A stretch of DNA of 64,000 nucleotides from Bacteroidota bacterium (lineage in GTDB: Bacteria > Bacteroidota > Ignavibacteria > Kapaibacteriales > UBA961). Positions 27,846 through 36,885 of this stretch are shown here, one piece after another. The number at the start of each line of letters is the position of its first letter. Positions within the stretch are counted from its first letter, which is position 1. The position numbers were made by a program, and so were the translations under genes. The notes under the pieces were generated by a model that was given only the letters and a program-made list of their open reading frames with translations, was not told where the DNA came from and did no database searches. The DNA is taken from assembly GCA_009919265.1 (NCBI GenBank), contig RGCF01000003.1, forward strand, positions 21,081-85,080. Direction: 5' to 3'.

Positions 27846-28030
27846 ACAATCAAGAAAAATCAATAATCATTGAAGTTCATGAACGGACATGCCGTGAGGG
27901 AAAGGAATACTATAGAGATCCAATATCAGGAAATCTAGTATTCACCAAGACAAAGCATCTTCGGCGTGGCTATTGTTGCAAAAATCGCTGTAGACATTGC
28001 CCGTATGGATTTAATCCCGATGCTATTTGA
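27842..28030 (+). CDS. Small cysteine-rich DUF5522-type protein
   Basis: A 62-aa protein with ERTCREGKEYYRDPISG at the start and a cysteine/histidine cluster near the end (CCKNRCRHCPYGF). The cluster is that of the DUF5522 family, which probably binds zinc or an iron-sulfur centre; the function is not known. The start overlaps the transporter stop by 4 nt (ATGA), which supports real translation. It precedes a TonB-dependent receptor by 55 nt. Confidence 0.85.
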   Translation: MNNQEKSIIIEVHERTCREGKEYYRDPISGNLVFTKTKHLRRGYCCKNRCRHCPYGFNPDAI

Positions 28031-28085
28031 ACAACACATCAATCGATATCGTACATTTGTGTACATCAACTATAACCCAATTCTC

Positions 28086-30917
28086 ATGCGACTGATTTTC
28101 ACTTTTACTTTGTTGTTTCTTTGCAATACGCTATCATCATTTTCACAATCGATGATTAGAGGAACAATCACCGATAAATCTTCAAAGAAGTCTATTTCAT
28201 CTGCAACCATACGTGTCTTGGGAACATATTACGGAGCAATCTCAGATGGAAATGGAAATTATGCAATCAAAAATATCCCCGGCGGAAAAAACTACACACT
28301 TGAAATTACTCGAATCGGATATAGAAGTATAAAAAAAACAGGGATTATTCTTGCGAAATCAGATACAGCGATCTTAAATTTTTCAATGGAAGAGTCAAAT
28401 GTTTCGCTAGACAAAGATGTGATTGTCATAGGAGAAAGACCTCTCGTTGATGTTGAAGAAACACAAAGTATGCGTGCAGTAAACAGAGAAAATATCCAGC
28501 AGATGGTTGCCGAAAATGTGACAGATGTGTTGACCCAACAAACTGGTCTCGTCTCTCAAAACAAAGAGATTTTCATACGCGGGGGACGTGGATATGAAGC
28601 AGCATATTTGCTCGATGGAGTTTCCATACAAGATCCACTTGCAGGTACCGGTTTTGGATTGCAACTTTCAGCAAATTCATTGCAAGAAGTTGAAGTCATT
28701 ACAGGTGGATTTAATCCAGAATATGGTCAAGCAACAAGTGGAGTGATCAATATCAAAACACGCGAAGGCGCCTCCAAATATGAGGGCTCCGCTGCACTCA
28801 GAAGAGCATGGAGAATGTTTGATCGAAGCGCATTGGATAGGGATACCAATTCATCATTTTTGACGGATATATTGGAGCTGACATTCTCAGGACCCGAACC
28901 AATTACATCACAATTATTGCCTGCACTCGGACTGCAACTTCCTGGAAAAATTAGTTTCTTTACTAACTTTTACGGAAATGTTTCTGATGATTTAGTACCT
29001 GAATTCGCAAGAGCACCAATCAAGACTTCTCTCTTTTCACATGACTTCGCATTAAGACAAGACAATGCCATCAATATGATGGGAAAATTGACCTGGAATC
29101 TTTCGCCTTCACTTCGCTTTACTTATACTCATACCAGAAACTTTGCATTGAATCGTAATACGAGAACTGTTCAAACAAATCTTGAATATGTAGTTCCGGA
29201 TCCAGGATACCAATTTAATTTTCAAAGTAATGTTGATGGCGCTTTGTCCTATGCAACGATGCAGAAATTACATTCATTCACAATGTATCATTCGCTTGGT
29301 CCTTCAACATTATATGAAATACGCATCAGTAATTTCTTTACGCATCTAAAGGTAGATGCTAATGGAAGAAATTTTTCAGAATACACTGAACCACAAGACA
29401 TACCACAGATTCCTGCTGACTATTATGATACAGGAGATAGTACTAGACTAGGCATCATACCCGGTGATGGATTTTTCGATACCGGAAATGGATCAACTTG
29501 GCGAGAACACTATATGGATGAGTGGACAGTGCGCGGAGATCTTACCACATATTTATCCGAAAAAAATAAAATCAAAACGGGCGCTGAATTTCGTTTCCAA
29601 GAATTGCAACAAGCTGAGATTTTTTCTCCTTGGCTTGGTCCACTCGGTTTGAATAATGATATATTCAAAACTAATGCAACCGTAGGTGCATTCTATGCTC
29701 AAAACAATATCTCATTCAAAGGATTGATTTTGAATTATGGATTGAGAATGGATGTATGGGCACCTGGTTTATTGGTAGATCAAGCAATTGAAAATGAAAA
29801 TATTCCTACCATTACTGAAAAACAAAGAGAATCATATCGCGAAGGAACATTTGAAATGTTTGGTCGCAGATGGAAAGCTCGCTTGAGCCCACGACTCGGT
29901 GTTTCACATCCTATCACTGAAAATCAAATGCTGTTTTTTAGTTATGGGCATTTCAATAAACTTCCAAGACCTCAATTTGTCTATGCAAAACTATCTCCCC
30001 AAGCTGCAGGATCAAGTTTTCAACGCTATGGAAATCCTGATTTGAGTTTTGAGACAACAATCAGCTATGAATTGGGGATACGCAATCAATTGACTGAAAA
30101 TGATGTATTGACTATCACTGCATATTACAAAGACATTTTTGACTATGTGACTTCCAGAAGGATTCAAAATCAAAATCCTCGTTTGCTTGGTGGATCATTT
30201 ACTACATATATCAACGGAGATTATGCAAGATCCAGAGGTCTGGAAATCGAATATAAAAAACGCATAAGTGATTGGTTTTCAGGAGTTATTTCTGCTACAT
30301 ATTCGGTGGTAACAGGTAAATCCTCCTCAGCAGAACAAGCAGCACTTGTCGACCGTGGTTTAACATCTGAACGAATCACAGAAGATTTCATGCCATGGGA
30401 TAGACCTTTACAAATGAATGCAACCGCGAATGTTAATATTGCAAAAGGAAAACCACTATTGGGAATTGATGGCTTGGATGAAATGAATGCATTCCTCAGA
30501 TTTTTTTATCAAACCGGCATGCGATATACTCCCCAAGTACCAGTGATTGATCCATCAACTGGTAAACAGCAAGTATTGGACAATGGGAGACCTGTATATA
30601 GAATAGATGAAACAAAACCTTATGGAGCTATAGGTGATGCATGGTGGTGGATGGAATTGAATATCCAAAAAACACTTCATATTGGTGGCTCACCCATAAC
30701 ACTTACACTTGAGGTCATCAATCTTTTTGATAATAAGAATTCAACAATTCTAAATCCCGTTACTGGAAGAGCATATGAATATGGCGATGCAACACCCAAT
30801 GGAATGAATGATCCCTTATATCCTGATTTACAAGCACCGCTTTCTCCATATCAATTTAATCCGGCCCGTTATCTTTCAAGGAGAACTGTACGACTCGGAT
30901 TTTCTGCGGGGTTCTAA
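28086..30917 (+). CDS. TonB-dependent outer-membrane receptor
   Basis: A 943-aa outer-membrane protein. A signal peptide (MRLIFTFTLLFL..., cleaved near SFS-QS) is followed by a carboxypeptidase-regulatory-like domain (about 22-105: RGTITDKSSKKSISSATIRV). A plug domain follows (IFIRGGRGYEAAYLLDGV and PEYGQATSGVINIKTREG), then a beta-barrel ending in phenylalanine (GFSAGF), as usual for barrels inserted by BAM. It imports an unidentified ligand using TonB-ExbBD energy. The track start at 27966 runs back through DUF5522; the ATG at 28086 gives a proper signal peptide. No SusD-like partner follows, so a polysaccharide-utilisation system is unlikely. Confidence 0.93.
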   Translation: MRLIFTFTLLFLCNTLSSFSQSMIRGTITDKSSKKSISSATIRVLGTYYGAISDGNGNYAIKNIPGGKNYTLEITRIGYRSIKKTGIILAKSDTAILNFSMEESNVSLDKDVIVIGERPLVDVEETQSMRAVNRENIQQMVAENVTDVLTQQTGLVSQNKEIFIRGGRGYEAAYLLDGVSIQDPLAGTGFGLQLSANSLQEVEVITGGFNPEYGQATSGVINIKTREGASKYEGSAALRRAWRMFDRSALDRDTNSSFLTDILELTFSGPEPITSQLLPALGLQLPGKISFFTNFYGNVSDDLVPEFARAPIKTSLFSHDFALRQDNAINMMGKLTWNLSPSLRFTYTHTRNFALNRNTRTVQTNLEYVVPDPGYQFNFQSNVDGALSYATMQKLHSFTMYHSLGPSTLYEIRISNFFTHLKVDANGRNFSEYTEPQDIPQIPADYYDTGDSTRLGIIPGDGFFDTGNGSTWREHYMDEWTVRGDLTTYLSEKNKIKTGAEFRFQELQQAEIFSPWLGPLGLNNDIFKTNATVGAFYAQNNISFKGLILNYGLRMDVWAPGLLVDQAIENENIPTITEKQRESYREGTFEMFGRRWKARLSPRLGVSHPITENQMLFFSYGHFNKLPRPQFVYAKLSPQAAGSSFQRYGNPDLSFETTISYELGIRNQLTENDVLTITAYYKDIFDYVTSRRIQNQNPRLLGGSFTTYINGDYARSRGLEIEYKKRISDWFSGVISATYSVVTGKSSSAEQAALVDRGLTSERITEDFMPWDRPLQMNATANVNIAKGKPLLGIDGLDEMNAFLRFFYQTGMRYTPQVPVIDPSTGKQQVLDNGRPVYRIDETKPYGAIGDAWWWMELNIQKTLHIGGSPITLTLEVINLFDNKNSTILNPVTGRAYEYGDATPNGMNDPLYPDLQAPLSPYQFNPARYLSRRTVRLGFSAGF

Positions 30918-30919
30918 GC

Positions 30920-31819
30920 ATGAAAAATAGTTCAGCCATAGAACAAGCATATGAGCATTGCAGGAATGTCACATTCCATCATGCAAAGACCTTTTACTTC
31001 GCATCATTATTTCTCCAAAAAGAAAAAAGAAAAGCTTGTTATGCGGTCTATGCATTTTGTAGATATGTAGATGATTTAGTTGACAATGCACCTAAAGAAT
31101 CACTTATCGATGATACAATTCAACTTGTTGAGAAATGGCGAAAAGCAATAAGAAGCGTTTATGACGGTGATGCACGAGATACACTCGATAAGAGCACATC
31201 ATTAGTCATGAAAGCTTGGGCAGATACACTTTCACAGTATGCAATTCCTTCACATCTTCCCGAAGAATTGATTGAGGGTGTTTTGATGGATACCTATCTT
31301 GATCGATTCGATACATTCGATGAATTATATACTTATTGTTATAAAGTTGCTTCCGTCGTCGGTTTGATGACTTCTGAAATTTTTCAATATTCTCATTCCG
31401 ATGCCCTGCCGCATGCAATTGATCTTGGAATTGCAATGCAATTGACCAATATATGTAGGGATATTGCCGAAGATGCTGATAGAGGAAGGATTTATCTTCC
31501 TAAAGAAGAGTTGATTGCTTTCAATGTAACTGAAGAAGACATTTTGCACAAGCAATGTACACCTACTTTTCAAGCACTCATGAAATTTCAAGTGGAAAGA
31601 GCCAATGCATATTATGACAGTGCAGATAAAGGCATTCCATATCTTGATAGAGACAGTAGATTAACCGTACAATTAATGAGTACGAATTATCGCAGGATTC
31701 TAAACAAATTGCAATCAATGGAATATAATCCTTACCCAAAGAGAGCGCATTTAACATTTTCTGAAAAACTACTTGCTGTACCTAGAGCTTATATTCAAAC
31801 AAAACAGATGAAGCAATGA
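30920..31819 (+). CDS. crtB: Squalene/phytoene synthase family protein
   Basis: A 299-aa head-to-head prenyl synthase with the two aspartate-rich Mg-diphosphate motifs: YVDDLVDN near residue 49 and NICRDIAEDADRGRIYLP near 174-191. These are diagnostic of phytoene or squalene synthases. It condenses two prenyl diphosphates, most likely geranylgeranyl diphosphate to phytoene for carotenoids, although squalene-type products cannot be excluded. It starts 2 nt after the TonB-receptor stop. No desaturase gene is in the window. Confidence 0.88.
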   Translation: MKNSSAIEQAYEHCRNVTFHHAKTFYFASLFLQKEKRKACYAVYAFCRYVDDLVDNAPKESLIDDTIQLVEKWRKAIRSVYDGDARDTLDKSTSLVMKAWADTLSQYAIPSHLPEELIEGVLMDTYLDRFDTFDELYTYCYKVASVVGLMTSEIFQYSHSDALPHAIDLGIAMQLTNICRDIAEDADRGRIYLPKEELIAFNVTEEDILHKQCTPTFQALMKFQVERANAYYDSADKGIPYLDRDSRLTVQLMSTNYRRILNKLQSMEYNPYPKRAHLTFSEKLLAVPRAYIQTKQMKQ

Positions 31820-32751
31820 ATATTCTAAAACCTCATCCATTGAAACCCGGTTCTACAATTGGCATCATATCGCCTGCATCTCCACAAAGAGATCCTCTTC
31901 GCTTGCAAAGAGGTATAGCTTATATTGAATCGAAAGGGTATAAAGTGGTACTAGGTAAGTATGCACAAAATAATCATGCGGGATATTTAGCCGGAACAGA
32001 TGAGCAAAGAATCGAAGATATCGAAACAATGTTTGCTGATGATACAATTGATGCAATCATGTGTGCAAGAGGTGGATATGGGACAACCAGAATTCTTCCG
32101 AATGTGAATTATGACATCATTCGTTCAAATCCCAAAATATTTGTAGGATTTTCGGATACAACTGCATTGCAATCTGCCATTTTGAATGAAGCAGGTCTGA
32201 TTACCTTTTCAGGTGCAATGCCATCCGTTGATTTTGCAGATGAAATTGATCCATTTACTGAAGAATCATTCTGGGCTGTCCTTCAACATGATATTGCGCA
32301 TTCTACAATCACAGTTGATGTATTGACAACATATGCAAAGGGTAAAGCTGAAGGAAGATTGATTTGTGGGAATATGTGCTTATTGACCACATTATGTGGA
32401 TCTGAATACTTACCTTCATTTCAAGATATGATTGTTATGATTGAAGATATCGGGGAAGAACCATATCGTATCGACAGATATTTTTCTCAACTTGAACTAT
32501 CAGGATATCTTCAAACAATCAATGCACTATTGATTGGAGATTTCACTCCGCCAACAAATCCGGCGGTATCTGTTCCTCAGCGACCCTATGAAGATATCAT
32601 TCAAGATTATGCAGGACGAATCAATGTTCCTGTATTTGGTACTTTTCCCTATGGGCACATCAATAGAAAACTAACGCTTCCATTCGGCATCAATATTTCA
32701 GTGGATGCGGATAAAGGTACGATTGTGTTCAATGAATCGCAATTTGCTTGA
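31816..32751 (+). CDS. ldcA: LD-carboxypeptidase (peptidase family S66)
   Basis: A 311-aa protein of the S66 family, which removes the terminal D-Ala from tetrapeptides during peptidoglycan recycling. The nucleophile serine lies in VGFSDTTAL, the catalytic glutamate in IEDIGEEPYRIDR and the histidine in FPYGHINRK, in the usual order. GIISPAS and CARGGYGTTR are also characteristic. There is no signal peptide, consistent with cytoplasmic recycling. Its start overlaps crtB by 4 nt and it ends the operon. Confidence 0.94.
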   Translation: MNILKPHPLKPGSTIGIISPASPQRDPLRLQRGIAYIESKGYKVVLGKYAQNNHAGYLAGTDEQRIEDIETMFADDTIDAIMCARGGYGTTRILPNVNYDIIRSNPKIFVGFSDTTALQSAILNEAGLITFSGAMPSVDFADEIDPFTEESFWAVLQHDIAHSTITVDVLTTYAKGKAEGRLICGNMCLLTTLCGSEYLPSFQDMIVMIEDIGEEPYRIDRYFSQLELSGYLQTINALLIGDFTPPTNPAVSVPQRPYEDIIQDYAGRINVPVFGTFPYGHINRKLTLPFGINISVDADKGTIVFNESQFA

Positions 32752-32752
32752 A

Positions 32753-33385
32753 TTAAGGTAAGAATTGTTTGCTAAGTCCCGCTTCTATTCGTTCTAAATT
32801 TCTCAGTGCGGTTGAACTTATATGTTCATATTCTTTATCGCATTGAATAAACACAACTTTTAGCTCAGGGTACATTGTCTCCATGAATCGTAATTGATTC
32901 ACTTCATAATCAAGATCATCCCCATTTCTTAGACCCTTCACCAATGTGACATTTGCATATGTAGAATGTTGTTCAATGAACTGCGTGAGTAAACCAGTGA
33001 ATTCAGCTGTTTCAAAATCATGCAAAGCTTCAATATTCCAAGTGGAATGCTCACCATCTTTTTCAGGATTTATGCCGCGAGCAATAATAACCTTATCAAA
33101 AATTGCAGAAGCTTTATGAACGATATTCAAATGCCCTAAATGAAATGGACTAAATGAGCCCGCGTAAATCGCTATAGTAGGTCGATGTTGCTGAAGAAAA
33201 GATAGTATCTCCTGAGCATCATCTGTAGATTGTAGATACTCAATGCGTGCTTTTATTAATAAGGGATATGGAATTGACTGCAATGTTTTTAACAATGCAA
33301 GTTCATGTAGAATCCTTTCGAATGACCGTTCATTGCCATTCAATCGTGCATCAAAGGATGTAAATGTGTTCTGTACTTCTTGCAT
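32753..33385 (-). CDS. CoaD-like nucleotidyltransferase with N-terminal extension
   Basis: A 210-aa protein whose residues 70-210 look like pantetheine-phosphate adenylyltransferase: IAIYAGSFSPFHLGHLNIV with the HxGH motif, VIIARGINPEK, VTLVKGLRNGDDLDYE and KEYEHISSTALRN. CoaD catalyses the penultimate step of coenzyme A synthesis and is usually about 160 aa. Here about 68 mostly helical residues precede the domain and no internal Met could start it. It is likely the organism's CoaD or a related adenylyl/cytidylyltransferase. Its stop lies next to the convergent ldcA stop. Confidence 0.75.
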   Translation of the reverse strand: MQEVQNTFTSFDARLNGNERSFERILHELALLKTLQSIPYPLLIKARIEYLQSTDDAQEILSFLQQHRPTIAIYAGSFSPFHLGHLNIVHKASAIFDKVIIARGINPEKDGEHSTWNIEALHDFETAEFTGLLTQFIEQHSTYANVTLVKGLRNGDDLDYEVNQLRFMETMYPELKVVFIQCDKEYEHISSTALRNLERIEAGLSKQFLP

Positions 33386-33404
33386 GATTCAAGTCAGGAT
33401 AAAA

Positions 33405-33432
33405 AAGGGGCACTATATTCATACTGCCCCTT
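33405..33432. terminator. Intrinsic terminator of the thiolase gene
   Basis: On the minus strand AAGGGGCA and TGCCCCTT form an 8-bp stem with a 12-nt loop followed by a T run. It lies just after the thiolase stop codon. Confidence 0.85.
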
Positions 33433-33440
33433 GATAATAT

Positions 33441-34616
33441 TCAGATTGCTTCAACAATCATTGCGCTTGCCTCGCCTCCACCGATACACAGTGTTGCAAG
33501 GCCATATCGTTTGCCATGTGTTTTTAATGCGTGGAGCAATGTAGTCAAAACTCTTGCACCTGATGCCCCAATTGGATGTCCAAGAGCAATTGCACCTCCA
33601 TGCACATTCATTTTTTCGACAGGAATATTGAGTGTATTTTTTGCCGCGAGTGCAGTCACTGCGAATGCTTCATTTACTTCAAATAGATCAATATCTCCAA
33701 TACTCAATCCCGCTTTGTTCAACACAGTTTCAATTGCATGAATTGGGGCGGTATTGAAATCCTCAGGTTTATGTGCATATGATGCATGTGCAATCACTTT
33801 TGCAATTGGTTTCAGATTATGTTTTGAAACTGCTTGTTCAGAAGCCAATACAATTGCTGCAGCGCCATCATCTATGGAACTTGCATTTGCTGCAGTAACA
33901 GTGCCATCTTTAGTAAATACCGGTTTCAATGAAGGAATTTTGTCAAAGCGAACTTTGCCGGGTTCTTCATCTTCGGAGATAATTACATTTCCTTTTTTGT
34001 CTTCAATGATCACTTGTGCAATTTCATTTGAAAATGCACCTGATTTTTGTGCTTCGATTGCACGATTATAGCTCATGATCGCATATTCATCTTGCATGGA
34101 TCGATCAATCGAACAATCCTTTGCACATTGTTCAGCGAAATTTCCCATTGGTGCAAATGCATATGCATCTGTCAAGCCATCAAAAGCCATTGAGTCAATA
34201 ACTTGACCATTTCCATAACGATAACCCGTTCTACCTTTTGGAAGAAGATATGGAGCATTGGTCATTGATTCTTGTCCGCCTGCTACAACAATTTCAGCAT
34301 CACCACAACGGATAGCTTGATCGCCAAGCATGACAGATTTCAAACCGCTTCCGCAAACTTTATTGATGGTCATACATGGAATGCTATTGGGGAGTCCTGC
34401 GCCAAGCGCAGCTTGTCTTGCAGGAGCTTGGCCTATTCCTGCAGTGAGCACATTACCCATGATGACTTCACTCACGCTTGCAGGATCTACACCTGCTTCG
34501 TCCAAAGCAGATTTGATAGCAATTGATCCCAACTGAGGTGCGTTAAATGCAGAAAGTGATCCAAGAAATGCACCAATTGGTGTTCTTTTTGCCGATATGA
34601 TAAATGAATGTGACAT
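33441..34616 (-). CDS. Acetyl-CoA C-acetyltransferase (thiolase)
   Basis: A 391-aa thiolase with all catalytic residues: the acyl-accepting cysteine in NKVCGSGLKSV (about residue 87), the histidine in ALGHPIGASGAR (about 347) and the second cysteine in LCIGGGEASAM (about 377). It resembles biosynthetic acetoacetyl-CoA thiolases (AtoB/PhaA) more than PaaJ from what I can recall, but either could serve the acyl-CoA pathways hinted at by paaG. It starts 24 nt after the rny stop and is probably co-transcribed with it. Confidence 0.93.
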   Translation of the reverse strand: MSHSFIISAKRTPIGAFLGSLSAFNAPQLGSIAIKSALDEAGVDPASVSEVIMGNVLTAGIGQAPARQAALGAGLPNSIPCMTINKVCGSGLKSVMLGDQAIRCGDAEIVVAGGQESMTNAPYLLPKGRTGYRYGNGQVIDSMAFDGLTDAYAFAPMGNFAEQCAKDCSIDRSMQDEYAIMSYNRAIEAQKSGAFSNEIAQVIIEDKKGNVIISEDEEPGKVRFDKIPSLKPVFTKDGTVTAANASSIDDGAAAIVLASEQAVSKHNLKPIAKVIAHASYAHKPEDFNTAPIHAIETVLNKAGLSIGDIDLFEVNEAFAVTALAAKNTLNIPVEKMNVHGGAIALGHPIGASGARVLTTLLHALKTHGKRYGLATLCIGGGEASAMIVEAI

Positions 34617-34640
34617 GATTGAGTTTTGTATTGGTGAATA

Positions 34641-36224
34641 TTATTTTGCTATTGACATGCTGCGACGCTCACGAATCACAACAACTTTAATTTGACCCGG
34701 ATATTCCATGTCATTTTCAATTTGGGCAGCTAAATCATGTGCGATTTGATCTGCTCTCAAATCATCCACTCTTTCCGGTTCGACGATCACGCGTACTTCA
34801 CGACCTGCTTGGATTGCATATGTTTTTGTGACGCCCTCAAATGCTGTTGCCAATTCTTCAAGTTTTTCAAGTCTCTTCACATAATTTTCAACAGATTCGC
34901 GGCGCGCACCGGGACGAGCACCACTGATACTATCAGCAGCCTGCACGATTACGGCGATGGCACTTTCCATTTCAATATCTTCATGGTGAGCACCAATTGC
35001 ATTACATACGATTGGATCTTCTTTGAATTTCTTTGCTAGATCAAAACCAAGTAGTGCATGAGGTCCTTCAATATTACGATCAACGCATTTACCAACATCA
35101 TGTAAAAGACCTGCTCTTTTTGCTTTGTGTACATCGAGTCCTAATTCAACAGCCATTACGCCACAGAGATATCCAACCTCAATTGAATGATGTAATAGAT
35201 TCTGTCCATAACTTGAACGATATTTCATCTTTCCAATATGTCTAATCAATTCTGGATGCATATTTGGAATATTGAGTTCCATCAATGCAGATTCTCCAAC
35301 TCTGATTATTTCTTCTTCAAGTTCCTTGCGTGCTTTATCTACAACTTCTTCAATGCGTGCCGGATGAATTCTTCCATCTGACATTAATCGCTCGAGTGCG
35401 ACTCTTGCAACTTCTCTTCTGAATGGATCAAATCCTGAGATAACTACAGCTTCAGGTGTATCATCAATGATGAGGTCAATTCCTGTTGCAGCTTCAAAGG
35501 CACGGATATTTCTTCCTTCACGACCAATAATACGGCCTTTCATTTCATCGCTTGCAAGATTAACTACAGAAACAGTTGTTTCTACACAATGATCAGATGC
35601 AGTGCGTTGAATTGCTTGTATAACCAGTTTTTGCGCTTCTTTATGAGCGCTGATTTTTGCTTCATCTCGAATGTCTTTTATCGTTTGAGCAGCTTCGAGC
35701 TTTGCATCATCAACCATATTTTCCATGAGGAATTTCTTTGCATCCTCTCTGGACATACCTGTAATGCGTTCCAATCGAACGGTTTGCTCTTCCAATAGCG
35801 TGTCTATTTTCTTTGCCTTATCTCGAGTTGATTGCTCTTTTTTTCGAATTTCTTCATCTCTTTGCGAGAAGGATTGCTCGGCTTGTTGAATGGTTTTCTC
35901 TTTTCGTGTTATCAATTCAAGTTTATTCTCAATTGATTCTTCGCGTTGAGACATTTGTTGTTCCAATTGTTTGATTTGCTTGCGTCTGTCTTGAGTTTCA
36001 TTTTCGAATTCTTGTCTATTCTTATGCCACTCTTCTTTAACTTCAAGCAATTTTTCTTTTTTGAGTGCCGCTGCTTCTTTTCCTGCTTCCTCAATGATGA
36101 GTTTTTTTCTTTCTTCTGCTTCGCCAATTTTAGCTTTACCAACTCTGCTGCCCACAAAATATGCAAGCACAAAGCCGACGGCAAAACCAACGATGCTTAA
36201 TGCGATAATGTTTATTTCATTCAT
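34641..36224 (-). CDS. rny: Ribonuclease Y
   Basis: A 527-aa membrane-anchored endoribonuclease that starts mRNA decay. An N-terminal transmembrane helix (residues 5-24) is followed by a long charged coiled coil (about 30-200), a KH domain (GRIIGREGRNIRAFEA) and an HD domain with LLHDVGKCVDR and AHHEDIEMES. The C-terminus (EYPGQIKVVVIRERRS) is the family's usual end. Length and order match RNase Y. The gene lies downstream of zapA and a 6S-like RNA. Confidence 0.97.
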   Translation of the reverse strand: MNEINIIALSIVGFAVGFVLAYFVGSRVGKAKIGEAEERKKLIIEEAGKEAAALKKEKLLEVKEEWHKNRQEFENETQDRRKQIKQLEQQMSQREESIENKLELITRKEKTIQQAEQSFSQRDEEIRKKEQSTRDKAKKIDTLLEEQTVRLERITGMSREDAKKFLMENMVDDAKLEAAQTIKDIRDEAKISAHKEAQKLVIQAIQRTASDHCVETTVSVVNLASDEMKGRIIGREGRNIRAFEAATGIDLIIDDTPEAVVISGFDPFRREVARVALERLMSDGRIHPARIEEVVDKARKELEEEIIRVGESALMELNIPNMHPELIRHIGKMKYRSSYGQNLLHHSIEVGYLCGVMAVELGLDVHKAKRAGLLHDVGKCVDRNIEGPHALLGFDLAKKFKEDPIVCNAIGAHHEDIEMESAIAVIVQAADSISGARPGARRESVENYVKRLEKLEELATAFEGVTKTYAIQAGREVRVIVEPERVDDLRADQIAHDLAAQIENDMEYPGQIKVVVIRERRSMSIAK

Positions 36225-36581
36225 GATTATCTAAACCTTTACATTTCAATGCATGCCTAAGCATGTAAATATGGAGTGAATGCGAACATTCCTTCCGATC
36301 TATATTGATTAATTGTTGCAAATAATGCCGCTTCATACTTTAAGCGTATCCGAAGATACATTGCCGAAGACGAGACAAAAGAACTCTCTTCACACACGGT
36401 GGGTACCATCCTTCATATATTTTACGTCCACTGAACCCTCATATTGCAGGCCCATGGCTTGCGAGGATTACGGTTTCCCGTTGAGGCCTGTAATTTATAC
36501 AAAGAGCCTAGTTCCCTATGATTTCATTTATAAGTTCTTTATTATGACGTGTGACAAAAAAGTATGAAGCGGTGTTAATGA
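36225..36581. other. Intergenic region between zapA and rny
   Basis: This 357-bp gap holds the candidate 6S RNA (36328-36572) and about 100 bp of rny leader containing a small CATGC/GCATG hairpin. The 84-aa plus-strand ORF at 36313-36567 lies entirely within the RNA and is not called. Confidence 0.7.
36328..36572 (-). ncRNA. ssrS: Candidate 6S RNA (SsrS)
   Basis: Perfect 14-bp complementary ends, CCGCTTCATACTTT and AAAGTATGAAGCGG, enclose about 217 nt. Further pairing lies inside: CACACG with CGTGTG, CAGGCC with GGCCTG around a GAAA-capped ACGG/CCGT hairpin, and GTATC-TTCG-GATAC. A long closing stem around an interrupted helix suits 6S RNA, and I recall 6S RNA lying between zapA and rny in Bacteroidota. 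6S RNA binds RNA polymerase and tunes transcription in stationary phase. The strand is taken from the flanking genes; I have not matched a covariance model. Confidence 0.6.
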
Positions 36582-36866
36582 TTATTGATTTTTTACCTGC
36601 TCTTTGAGAAACACCGCCATGTTCTCAAGTTCAGAAGCGAGTATTGAGCTATCTTTTTCTAATTGCTCCACTGCATTGATTTTCTGTTCTGCTAAATTCA
36701 ATGCTGCTACAATTGCTTGCATTTGCGTGGATTGATCCATCATGCCTGCTTGAAGCGCTTTTATTTGATCATCCACTTCTTTGGCAGCACGAATCAATTT
36801 TTCTTCATCGTCGCCGCGAAGTGAAAACTCTTTGCCACCTATAGTGACCTTTACTTGTATAGACAT
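36582..36866 (-). CDS. zapA: Cell division protein ZapA
   Basis: A 94-aa protein with the ZapA fold: a short N-terminal beta region (VKVTIGGKEFSLRGDDEE) followed by a long helix. ZapA bundles FtsZ filaments at midcell. Length and N-terminus fit the family. It lies between a pseudo-rhomboid gene and the candidate 6S RNA, which begins 10 nt after its stop codon. Confidence 0.88.
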   Translation of the reverse strand: MSIQVKVTIGGKEFSLRGDDEEKLIRAAKEVDDQIKALQAGMMDQSTQMQAIVAALNLAEQKINAVEQLEKDSSILASELENMAVFLKEQVKNQ

Positions 36867-36885
36867 TTCTTATCTCTTTATGCTG

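Noticed and set aside
27966-28085. Upstream part of the TonB-receptor ORF
   Set aside because: It overlaps DUF5522 and would bury the signal peptide; the ATG at 28086 gives a normal exported start.
36313-36567. 84-aa plus-strand ORF
   Set aside because: It sits wholly inside the candidate 6S RNA and has no recognisable protein features.
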